Assembly: GCA_034696485.1 (NCBI GenBank)
Contig: JAQIWT010000659.1
Coordinates: forward strand, 1 to 16,604
Direction of reading: 5' to 3'
From: Isohypsibius dastychi
Taxonomy: Eukaryota; Tardigrada; Eutardigrada; Parachela; Isohypsibiidae
DNA: 16,604 nt
Shown: piece after piece, positions 7,705 to 16,300 of the stretch
Layout of the letters: each line of letters begins with the position of its first letter
Position numbering within the stretch: the first letter of the stretch is position 1
Made by a program: the position numbers and the translations under genes
The notes under the pieces: generated by a model
Told to the model about the DNA's origin: nothing
What the model saw: only the letters and a program-made list of their open reading frames with translations
Database searches by the model: none

Positions 7705-9746
7705 ATGGAGTGCGAGATTTGTTGTGGAGATGCTGCCACGGATTCATCTGGGAATCTCCATACACTGGGAATCGTCCATAAATTGTGAGTATCTACATAT
7801 GATAAGGTTGTCTGGAATACATGGCTCACAAAGATATTTGTATTTTATTACTGATCTGAAAATCAACGTAAACTGTTTTTGTCCGCCAGAAGCATCGGCA
7901 ATCTGCCAGTGGAAATCATGGAACTAATTTTCGAGGAACTCGATTCCATTAATCGAAAAAGAATCGAACGGTAAATTCTCAAAACTGGATAACTTATGCG
8001 CTTCACAATTGTCACTTTATTGTAGCGTTTGTAAAGGATGGCAACAAATTGTTCGCAGAGTCAACAGGAAGCTTCGAACACACCTCATTTTCGAAATTCC
8101 TCCACATTCAACATATTTCGAGCAATATCATTACTGGTTCAACAGATTTCTCCACTTGGACTCACCACAAACGGAAAGTTTGCTCTTCAAATCACTGCTG
8201 ATTCCGGATATCGCTGACACTATTCGTACAAGGCCGATGAGGATGTCGAACGGACTTATTTCTATTCTATCCGCTTTAAGAGGAGCAGGGACAGACCTCG
8301 CTACTCTCGACATTGTCTTCAAGGGTTGCACTCTTGACTGTCAAGTCTTGACCAGACACAGCCTGCCAGCCGACACCAAAAAGATTCGAATCACCCACTC
8401 AAACATCGCAGCCGCCGGGTGGTTTGGATGTTCTTCAGTGTATTTCGAGGAATTATTCTTGGATGTAATAGGTGATGTACCTCAACAGATTGGAAAGCTG
8501 TTCCTTGCAGAGCAAGGCCCGTTGATTGAAGAAGATTCTGATTTCTTGCGGAAACTTGAGAGAAGGATTACATTTGATGCTAAACCAGATCTTGGACGAA
8601 TACGCCGTTTGGCTGATCGTATTCCACATCTGGCATGGTAAGAATTGAGTCAACGTTTTTCGGGTTTCCAGTTTGATGTTATCACTCGGTCCTACCGAGT
8701 CTTGCTTACGAGTTGGCTGCAATAGGAGTTTTCAGCCAATCAGCCTGCCTGTCTTAAGGCCGCACCCGTTATGACGTGCAAGGTGCACGTGACTAGCGGC
8801 ACAGCTCGACTGTTTACAGTGCCCACAGCGTCGGCTTGGGCTCAGTTACGCGTCTTGTCCCAATTCCCAAGCCAGTGATTTATTATTTTGGAAGTGTACC
8901 GGTACTGTTGAGACGCAGTTGAATGCATCGTATTTCCTCACCCACTTCCATTCTCTGTGTTCGATATTTCGTTTTTAAAACAGCCAAATCTTTCGACACT
9001 TTGAAATTTTGAACCGACTTAAACCAGCAAAAAGGTAGTTATCTGAATGAGTGTCATGCAGATACGGCTCTTCGGCTTCTGTAAAATGGCGTCAGCAGTA
9101 AGAGGTTACCACAATGATTTATTTAAAATTTATAACATTGTTATCGCATGCTTTAAAAAATTCAAATAGTGCCGACAGGTAGTTTGATAATCATGTTGAT
9201 CGAAACAGTGTTGCGATTGGTTATGACCCACTAAAATGGGTTAATTCAGTTCAAAACTGCTCATTTTGTGTTGTTTCTGCATCCTTACTAGATCTGAGTG
9301 GATACTGATTTGAGAAAAAAGGAAGTTCGATGTTACTCTCTTATTAAACAGTGTTTCTAACTGGCACAGATGTTGGCCGACTAACTCGAAAGTTACCAAA
9401 AACGCGTTATTTTCAGAGATGAACTCATTTTGGGCGCATTTCGAGTCAGCGAGTTTTTGCAGGGTTTTGGGAAACGAGAGCTGATTTTGTTTCTGAGAGA
9501 GTAGGGTTTTCTATTACGAGACTTCTCTCCACTTAAGTTATCACGGACCGAGTGAACTTCACGCTTTTAGCGTGAACCCGTAGGTATTTCAGGATCAAGT
9601 ACGTTGATGGGTATAACTGAACAGAGGCGCTGAAGACTATCGCTGAAGGAGGGCATGTTTCCAAACACACGGTTGGTTTTTTGAAGAGGTTATATCCTCG
9701 TATTGAACCCCTGTTTTTGGCTCGATGGCCGCCTACGCAAAGATAA
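7705..9746 (+). CDS. F-box protein, tandem copy 2, intron 3 interrupted by a mobile element and last exon damaged
   Basis: Exons 7705-7784, 7890-7970 and 8026-8637 match copy 1 in length, order and phase. The F-box reads IGNLPVEIMELIFEELDS and continues into VCKGWQQIVRRVN. The downstream domain keeps ITHSNIAAAGWFG and LFLAEQGPLIEE. The fourth exon, homologous to copy 1's tail, is found only at 9593-9746, after a 955-nt intron (copy 1's is 52 nt). It contains TGA at 9618-9620 in the context YVDGYN-stop-TEAL, where copy 1 has TGG (Trp). Normal splicing would therefore lose most of the tail. Alternatives are read-through of the donor, giving ...HLAW and TAA at 8641 (258 residues), or the first acceptor at 8671, which adds 34 residues from the inserted element before TGA at 8772. 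The F-box and central domain are intact, so a tail-less protein may still work. Confidence 0.65.
8680..9584 (+). mobile_element. Helentron-like (Helitron2-type) non-autonomous insertion
   Basis: Comparison with copy 1 shows where the insertion lies: TTTGATGT before it and TATTTCAG after it rejoin to match copy 1's TTTGGTGTAATTTCAG, so the insertion falls between two T residues without target duplication. The left end begins TATCACTCGGTCC. The inverted partner GGACCGAGTGA is not at the right end but at 9545-9555, followed by a perfect 8-bp hairpin (TTCACGCT, TTT, AGCGTGAA, 9558-9576) ending eight bases before the right boundary. Asymmetric inverted repeats plus a 3' hairpin and T|T insertion are the published hallmarks of Helentrons and their non-autonomous derivatives, in contrast to canonical Helitrons (TC...CTRR, A|T). 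There is no Rep-helicase coding sequence in its 905 bases. The internal hairpin TTGGCTG...CAGCCAA lies at about 8713-8739. Confidence 0.6.
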
Positions 9747-9839
9747 GGAATTTGTTGCTGTTGTTTGCTAATTGGCGACGACAAAGTTATGGACGTCTGA
9801 ATTAACCATCGTTAAACCATTTTTCGATTGGATAACACG

Positions 9840-9845
9840 TTTATT
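9840..9845 (-). promoter_or_regulatory. possible polyadenylation signal of the minus-strand membrane gene
   Basis: TTTATT on the plus strand is AATAAA on the minus strand, about 240 bases past the stop of the membrane gene at 10087. It is the nearest such signal. Confidence 0.35.
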
Positions 9846-9949
9846 TCGCTTCCACCAAGCATGCGTCGAGTTTGTTTTTCCATTTGGGATGTTATTATTA
9901 CCTACCTGGATGAACACGTTCAATCGAATTTGGTTGGTGAAATTGAAAT

Positions 9950-9955
9950 AATAAA
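9950..9955 (+). promoter_or_regulatory. possible polyadenylation signal of F-box copy 2
   Basis: AATAAA lies about 200 bases after the terminal TAA of copy 2. Transcripts using this site and the minus-strand signal at 9845 would overlap tail to tail by about 100 bases. Confidence 0.35.
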
Positions 9956-10086
9956 TTGGGTCGAAATCACAAGGGGTGGCCCACACGTTGTTATTTTGCT
10001 GATTTTCGATTTCAAAATTGACCGAATCGCCGTTGCCAAAAGTGCAACCAGAAGTCTGATGTATACAGTTTCATCCCACATTGAGA

Positions 10087-11018
10087 TCAGCAACTATGGT
10101 ACGTGTCGGCCACAATTTCCAGCCCACCCGACGCATCTGATTGTATGTGATCGATGCGCGGGGTGGCCTGAACATTGTACACACGTAGTTCGCCTTCTAG
10201 CGGTATCTCTCGTTCCCAACACCATATCAGAAGGAGAGCGAGAAATAATGCTCCAATTGCCAAAAGGATATAGGGGAACAGGCAAATCAGCAGTACTGGA
10301 AATGGCGTGACAAAGAAGATGACAGGGTAAATGTGAGAAACTTTTTGCGCCATCCGGATCGGTAATCGGCATTTTGGCAAAGCGAAGAAAAGCAGAGCTC
10401 CGATGAGATTGTAGCAAATCAGTGACAGAACCACGGTTAGTGCAGCTCGTCTGTCCAGATTCTCGAAGGTGAGCTGAAATCAGGTTCTTTTCGCCTGGTT
10501 CATTGTCTCAAGAGAAGTTACTTACTGAAGTTGCTAACAACAGAGCTATGCATGTAGCGAAACGTCCAGCGAGAACACGGGAGTATAGCTCCTCCAATGT
10601 GAGCTCCAATCTGAGGATAGGAGTTGTTCAAGTGATCGGAAAGTCATCACTTGGACTTGAACGGGGATATACCGAATTACGTTTTTCACCAGCGTTATCA
10701 TGCCACTGGTTTGTTTAAGTGTCCTGGGCTTCGTGACAGAATCCAAGAATCGTTCCGGGAATATGTAAGGTCCAGCCAGCCCTGATACCATGAAACCCGT
10801 AATAGAAATCCAGTGACAGATGTTGCTCATAGTGACATCATCCTTGATATGGATGCCGATAGACTGTGAAGTTTTGGTAAAGATTTGAGTTTTTCGGCCA
10901 GTTTGAAATCAACCTGCGGAAAGTAGCCCTTCACGATGGAGGATGCCAGAAGGTATGCTTCGTTCGTTCTGTCACCAGCCATACCAGTTCTGGTGGAATT
11001 AAAACGAGTATAAAACAT
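10087..11018 (-). CDS. multi-pass membrane protein, four compact exons, function unknown
   Basis: Minus-strand exons 11018-10914, 10863-10673, 10610-10526 and 10473-10087 are separated by introns of only 50, 62 and 52 nt. All phases agree and give 255 residues ending in TGA. Exon 1 is soluble (TNEAYLLASSIVKGYFPQ). Predicted helices lie at about residues 51-70 (ISITGFMVSGLAGPYIF), 108-127 (RFATCIALLLATS), 138-158 (LTVVLSLICYNLIGALLFF) and 174-213 (a long hydrophobic stretch with prolines, probably two helices). They are followed by an acidic/polar tail. I recognise no family. The start is uncertain. An alternative first exon in another frame (11046-10976) supplies an extra helix (CLIFGCFILVLIPPEL) and also joins exon 2 in phase, with an acidic exon further upstream. 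A plus-strand frame at 9828-10310 covers the same bases but is its shadow. Confidence 0.55.
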
Positions 11019-11379
11019 CCAAATATAAGACAGTTTTTGTCACATCCTGCGTGGGGAAAATGGGAGATACGGGGGGAGGTTCTCGAGTTGGGATATTTTA
11101 TTAAACCTTTGAGGACACATGGCATACGTTACTCACAGCACATCGAGTAGGGCACTAGTCTCGAATGCATTTCATCACATTTCCGATCTCCAACAATTTC
11201 GAGAACCCTCGATTTCGAACGCGGGCTCATCGGCGGAAGTCAGTCCGATTGACCCTCTACCATCATCTGTGATCTTCCTTCCTTCTTCCTCGATATCATC
11301 CTCGAATTCACCGATTGTGGTGAATGGCAGCGATGACGCTGGTGAACCGTTGAACGGTGTTTCAGATCCTCTCTTACCA
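10976..11379 (-). CDS. possible alternative upstream exons of the membrane gene
   Basis: On the minus strand, 11379-11207 encodes an acidic, disordered-looking segment (IGEFEDDIEEEGRKITDDG). A donor in GAG-G|GTTCTC (phase 1) can join an acceptor CACGCAG at 11047, leading into 11046-10976. That exon encodes a hydrophobic helix (NCLIFGCFILVLIPPEL) and ends at CTG|GTGACA in phase 0, matching exon 2 at 10863. The phases are self-consistent, so this could be the real 5' part of the gene, giving a cytoplasmic acidic N-terminus and one more helix. No start codon was found upstream. A plus-strand Ser-rich frame (11119-11388) covers much of the same DNA and cannot be excluded. Confidence 0.3.
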
Positions 11380-11389
11380 CTTTATTAGC

Positions 11390-12527
11390 AAAGAATTATT
11401 TCTCTCATGTCTAAACTAAATCTCTCTCGCATTTTTTCCCCTCGCTGTCCTATAGATTTTTTTGGTTGTGGAAGTTTTTTATTTCTGACACATGATGCTT
11501 TGCTATGGTGAAAAGGATCGGTTGGCCTGTTGCAAATTATCAGCCGGTTGTGATTCTTTATTTTCAGTTGACTCAAACCAGTGTTTTGTTACTCTTATCA
11601 TGAACAGCGAATATCATCTGAAAACGAAATCCAAATCAGTGATGAACCGAAAATGACGGTGATGCCTATGTGTTCGAAATGTCGCCGTGAAAATATACAT
11701 TGCATGAGAAGTGGTAGATCGAGCTAATCTAGTTCGACAAGTGAGTAGAGGTGAATGGGATGCTCCATTTGCGCTTTCATACCCGATTTTGAGCTCATCA
11801 TCCCCGCTGATATGTCACAGAAAACTGGGCTGGGTATGATTTGCCGAGTGAGGGATTAATGTGCGGTTTCCCAGTACCAAGCACGACCATGTTATCCAAA
11901 TGTAGACTACTCTGCTGTAGGTGCGAGGACTGAGAAGAATGTTTCTGGAGCCATATACGAATCACATCGAAATTACCTGACATTCGTAACAAACCACCGC
12001 AAGAACCCAATCTCAGCAACATGCAACATACAGATATAGTAGTTGGTCCGGCGTGAATCGCCTAGATGAATCGCAACGTGAGTCGGGGTGAATCGCAAGT
12101 AATGCCGTGGAGCCAGCCCATAAGATGGACTTTACATATTAACGAACAGAAGCTAGGAACTTTGGGGAGCAGTGAGCAGCTCTGCATTTCCCATGGCAAT
12201 TCTTGCCTGGCAGAACGTGTTTAGGCATCGCCAGTTTTGAACATTTATTGAACTTAGATTTTGCAGAAAATGCTCTCCTGTCTGAGATCAACAGTTGGTG
12301 GAAAATTCAAACTTCAAGGGAAGCGGATGGTGTAGACGCTCACAAGAACCAATTCGGTCGTACGACTCAAAAACTTTGTTCAACAGGAGTCTATATTGAA
12401 CGTAATGCGCCCTTTAGAAGACAAGAACGCCCACTGGCTGGCTACTAGGATAGGCTACCACACAGTTATTTCCAGCAATCGCCATTGTCGTACCTGAGTC
12501 TTTTCCTTGCTGGCATCTTAATGCGCT
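11390..12527. other. gene-poor stretch
   Basis: No supported gene. A forward fragment at about 11650-11727 reads ISDEPKMTVMP, then MCSKCRRENIHC, a CxxC...C pattern that could be a stray zinc-binding exon, but I find no partner exon. Bases 12050-12100 contain GTGAATCGC twice with intervening variants. The remaining frames are short and uncharacteristic. Confidence 0.35.
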
Positions 12528-12550
12528 TACCGTAATGACCGAATTAGAAG

Positions 12551-12561
12551 CCCCCCCCCCC
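12551..12561 (+). repeat. run of eleven C
   Basis: A homopolymer run directly inside the left inverted repeat of the transposon. It is absent from the right arm, so it arose after the arms were made identical. Confidence 0.8.
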
Positions 12562-13417
12562 TTAATAGAAGCCCAGTCCGAAATAGAAGCCCAAATTTAC
12601 GGGTAGGGTCTTTTGAGCTACTCCTACAGATTCTTGCTTTTTGATTGGACCAGAAGGCCCAGGCTCCGCCTCAATGATTCTGCCCAATATCGAGTGGGAT
12701 CGGCCAAACACCAAGTGCTGCTCTAGTTTTTACCTTCCGTTCCAATTTCATCAATTTGCAATTCCAAAAACCAGACCACAAAGATTTCATTCGTTTTGTA
12801 ATCGGATTCCGACTTGTAGTTCACCATATTGTATTCTGTGCAAAGCTGTTGGTTTTGTTCCTGATGGAGACTGGAACATCTGTTACCAATGCCAAGCTTG
12901 ATCACAAGCTTTTTGGAAACTCGCTCTGTTGATCTACCATGATGGGGTCAATCTTGCCTCGAACGAGAGCTGTGAACGTAAAAGCTGATTTTGGAAAAGA
13001 TCTGCGGAAACAGATAAGCGCAACACCAGCTACCGGAAATTACTATTGGATGAGTCGAAGTCAATGTTTTACGTGTTGACGAAGGCTTGATGGAGTAAAC
13101 TGCCAAACAGTGTTTGAAAAAGTTTCTCAACCCGCGACTGCCTTTTTTAGATTCTTTTTTCCTTTAAACTGCTAGCTGGAATCGAGCTGTTTTGTGAGAA
13201 AAAGAGATTTTGTATTTGATTGCTGTTTTTAGCACGGATAATCATGTTCTTGACTTTCAAATATTTTGAAATGTTTCGAATTTTTGAGCATTTATTTCAT
13301 CTCTGATCAAAATAACAACGAGTCTCATCATGAGAACTTGAGAAGCTAAATACCACTACGGCAACTGGATTTGGTTTAAAATTACGTTCCTGAATAAAAG
13401 CGGAAGGCGTTGTTTAG

Positions 13418-13456
13418 CTGTAGGAGTAGCTGTAGCTGTAGCTGTAGTAGTAGCTC
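13418..13456 (+). repeat. GTAGCT/GTAG microsatellite inside the transposon's right inner arm
   Basis: GTAGCT units and GTAG units are expanded between the two halves of the right inner arm. At the left end the corresponding bases are a single GAGCTACTCC, so expansion occurred on one side only. Confidence 0.75.
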
Positions 13457-14713
13457 AAAAGACCCTACCCCAAATTTACCCTAGTTTTCAAGGGTCCCCC
13501 CTTTAAAAAACGCTTTTTTCCGTCACGTGACAGGTTGGAAAAATTGCTTCGAAAGAATTGTAGCCCGGGCTTCTAATTCGGTCATTACGGTATCTCGGTT
13601 GTTTATGAGGTACATCATCTGGCTCGTTTGCATTCCTGTGCAGTTTGCGTTCCTGTGATTGATTACTTATAATAACATGGAGAATATTATCGCGCGTGAT
13701 GCGAGATCCCATTCTAAAGATTTTGAAAATTCCATCGTCACACTGAATCTTGGGGAGCCTGAAGGTGAGCTCATGAAGTCCGTTTGAAGCAAAAATGCGA
13801 TGTTTTGTCAACCAGATAAGAAAACTGCCATCGTTGTTGCATTTCTAGCGTCACAGAGGAATGTTTATGTGGGGCCTGATCGTTTTTCGGTGACTCGCTG
13901 CGGACGTTTTCGTGGAATTGAGCAAAAGTCGAATTGGTTGCGACTGAAATTTTCTCACTCCTGGATTACAAAGACTTTTCGGGAGTTGATCAGCATCCTT
14001 CGAGTACACCCAGTTAAAAGGGTTCTTCTTATCTACATTACCATCTGCTTTTTGGACTTGGTATCAGTATCGTCTCAGTTGGGAATTAGGAGTGGAATTC
14101 ACAAGAAATTCAGGAGCTTTCTTATGGATACGGGACTAAGCTATACCTTCGGATGGGTTTTTGGATGTTTGCTGTCGCCTATGATCGCTACCATGTTTGT
14201 GACCACCCTGCTGATATCAGATTGTAATATGCCGTGTTATTACTGTGGTTCGGAGCAATATCGACAAAATCGTTTGTTATTTTTAGTGATTGACTTGGAG
14301 AGTCATCTCCCATTTACACTTGGATCGTTGATAGGAAATGGTCTACTTCTTGCAGAGTGGAGACTGCGAGGTTTTAAGCAACGGAACCCCGAAAGATATG
14401 TGAACTGTTTATCAACTCTCATTTACAAGGATATCAGTCTAGTCCTCTACGGAACGTTTTCTTCTTCACTGGAGTTATTGACAGGGGTCTTCATTATAAC
14501 ATCAAAAATGCTGATATCAACACTTGCCATCAGCGTGAATATCGGTGAAGAATCCAATTATGGCCAGTTCTTTGTGAAATTTTTGGCTTCGTTGGTCAAT
14601 GATTTCGTCGTTCAGGTGGGTGAAATACGTTCAATATTCAGAACATAATTTAACCTTTTGTTTGGAAAACTTGAAAACTTGCTTGATATAAGAACATTCC
14701 AGGTGGACTTGCT

Positions 14714-14736
14714 GATCAACTAAAGATCAACTAAAG
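14714..14736 (+). repeat. 11-base tandem duplication inside an exon
   Basis: GATCAACTAAA occurs twice in direct succession. The second copy supplies the in-frame TAA of the cassette exon. Confidence 0.8.
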
Positions 14737-15759
14737 TCACACCTTACCGTTGCGACAATTTCGTTGTGGAATCATGCAGACTTCTGATTTGGTAAATGGT
14801 GGTGAAATACGTTACCCAGAGATTTGTAAATTTCGTTCTTTTCTTTCAATGATAACCTTTATCTTCTCAACGTGTCTTCAGGTACATACTTGTTCAGCCG
14901 GAAGACATTGTCGGAAGATCACTTGGCACTGAGGCTTGCAATTTCATCGCATATTTTGGCGGCTGTCATAGGGAATGTCCTTGGTTTTATAATCAGAGGT
15001 CAAGCTGTATCAAGTTGCCGCAGAACGGCCAAGAGGACAAACGGTGGGCAGTTTTCCAGCTTTTCAGCGGTGCTCTGGTCGGAGCCATGGCACAAAGCTA
15101 CGGATGCTCCAAACATGCACTTTTCAAAACCATTGTCGAACTGGCGAACCCACTGCAAGCCAAAAAGCTGGTCCCTGGAGGTCGCATTGGAATTCTTACT
15201 GTGAACCTTCTGATCTCTATTATATAATTGCTCCCGTGAGACAAATACTTTCAAAATAATTCACTAGTCGTGTTTGTTTTGCAGTTCTAAGAAAAGGGGC
15301 ATCGTTGGAATCTTCTCTTATAGCAACGATGCGGATGTTGATGATGCTGTGCTTCGAAATCATGTTAGAGCACGGACTTGAGAATTTTGGGATGAATTAC
15401 GGATGGAAAGTCTCTCTAAGAGTCTCAGAAGTGCCATTGGGAGCTTCTGGATATCCAGTAGTTATTTTTTTCCTGACCCTGTTGCTGGGTTTGTTGAGGA
15501 CAATACCAGAGAATGGGCTCTACGTCATTGCGGCATTCACTGTTCCCTAGCTTGGCTGGAGTATCTTTTAGCGATTCTCAAGAAAACGCCATGGTTAACG
15601 GGGCATCTCACCGGATGTAATGGGACTCTGGCGCTGATTGGTCACTGCATTTGTCAGTTATATTTGTCAGCGAAAACTTTAGGTAAATTTTATCCGTATA
15701 GTCAAGTCTACTCTGGGTTATTCTTGCATTTTATCTAACTGCCGAGTATAATTTTGGTA

Positions 15760-15880
15760 AGAGCTCGGGGCACCATCTACACCACTCAATAGCTCGGGGC
15801 ACCGTTGTCCGCACCATTGCGGTCTCGGGTCACCATTGTTTCGATGGTGTCGCAAGAATATTAACTAGTGGCACCATTGC
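15760..15880 (+). repeat. dispersed repeat, copy B (CTCGGGGCACC family)
   Basis: TGGTAAGAGCTCGGGGCACC opens the block. AGCTCGGGGCACCG and TCTCGGGTCACCATTG follow, then GATGGTGTCGC and GTGGCACCATTG. It shares its opening and core word with the block at 4368-4560. Here it lies inside the last intron (15683-15905) of the multi-pass membrane gene. Confidence 0.55.
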
Positions 15881-15902
15881 TGTTAAAATTTTATTAGTTC
15901 AA

Positions 15903-15908
15903 TAGCAG
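15903..15908 (+). other. tandem NAGNAG splice acceptor
   Basis: TAGCAG offers two acceptors three bases apart for the last exon of the membrane gene. Both are in phase 1, and they differ only by one alanine codon. Confidence 0.4.
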
Positions 15909-16300
15909 ACCAGGGGAGGAAAGTAGAGTCGAAAACGAACCAAAGAAGAGAAAGTCAAAAGACACAAAAAAAGGCCACAGACCCACTTCCAAAGAAGCGG
16001 AAAACAGCTGTGCCTGATGCGACTGCCGTTGATCCCGAGAACCCATTCGGACCAATCCAGTACCATGTCGCAGGGGGCCAGGTTACCAAAGTCGAACCAC
16101 AGCGAATCAGGAACAACCACACAACAAGCCCAGAAATCGTGACATTTATGTGTCGCCTGATGAATAAGAATTGTGGCGAATCTGTCTCTGGCTTACTCGA
16201 CTTCGACGAGATTCTGCACCCTGACTTCAAAGCCCTAGATAAGACCAAGAACTGCGTGCAAGTTCACTCCTGTATCTTATGTTATTCGAATATGTCATGA

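Larger units (their letters stand above)
12528..13592. mobile_element. non-autonomous Tc1/mariner-superfamily-like DNA transposon with TA target duplication
   Basis: The two ends are perfect 26-base inverted copies starting TACCGTAATGACCGAATT (12528-12553 and 13567-13592). Excluding TA at both edges gives a 1061-bp element flanked by a TA duplication, the signature of Tc1/mariner/pogo (IS630-related) transposases. Inner arms also pair exactly: GGGTAGGGTCTTTTGAGCTA at 12601-12620 with its complement at 13451-13470, and CTACTCCTACAG at 12618-12629 with 13419-13430. The left arm repeats AGAAGCCC three times and holds an 11-base C run. The right inner arm has expanded GTAGCT repeats. The interior has only short frames (for example 12641-12901 and about 12940-13077) and no DDE/DDD triad I can place, so it is probably non-autonomous or decayed inside. 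Perfect ends suggest recent movement. Confidence 0.85.
13677..16300 (+). pseudogene. multi-pass membrane protein gene, six exons, two in-frame stops
   Basis: Exons 13677-13764, 13816-14619, 14703-14801, 14882-15200, 15285-15682 and 15906-16300 join with consistent phases (1,1,1,2,1) and total 701 codons. Exon 1 starts MENIIARDARSHSKDF. Hydrophobic segments include VKRVLLIYITICFLDLVSV, YTFGWVFGCLLSPMIATMF, FTLGSLIGNGLLLAEW, SSSLELLTGVFIITSKML, LAISSHILAAVIGNVLGFII, CSLAWLEYLLAIL and CNGTLALIGHCICQLYL. A long soluble tail follows, with a nuclear-localisation-like PLPKKRK. Two codons break it: TAA at 14732-14734, inside an 11-base tandem duplication (GATCAACTAAA), and TGA at 15379-15381. Skipping the 99-nt exon 14703-14801 keeps the frame, and the TGA would then end a 435-residue protein. 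I recognise no family. It is most likely a recent pseudogene, or less likely a gene with a poison exon and a truncated product. Confidence 0.5.

Noticed and set aside
8678-9544. GTTATCAC at both sides as an 8-bp hAT target-site duplication.
   Set aside because: The empty site in copy 1 places the right boundary near 9584, well beyond the second GTTATCAC, and no hAT-like ends lie inside the pair.
9828-10310. 160-codon plus-strand frame.
   Set aside because: It overlaps the last exon of the minus-strand membrane gene, whose phased introns and helices are far better supported. The plus frame has no domain.
11119-11388. Plus-strand 89-codon Ser/Pro-rich frame as a separate gene.
   Set aside because: Low-complexity composition; it is complementary to an acidic minus-strand frame that fits a splice model. 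Not excluded, but not supported enough to annotate separately.
14883-15227. A frame with DKRWAVFQLF...KTIVELANPL, together with part of 15403-15738, looked faintly like a PEX11-type peroxisomal membrane protein.
   Set aside because: No donor in this frame joins the next exon in phase, and the resemblance depends on gaps chosen by eye. The alternative frame joins all neighbouring exons in phase.
15379-15381. TGA read as tryptophan or selenocysteine (also considered for 9618-9620).
   Set aside because: TGA is the ordinary terminator of other genes here (for example the minus-strand gene at 10087), and the second case is a single nonsense change against a TGG paralogue. No selenocysteine-insertion hairpin was evident to the eye.
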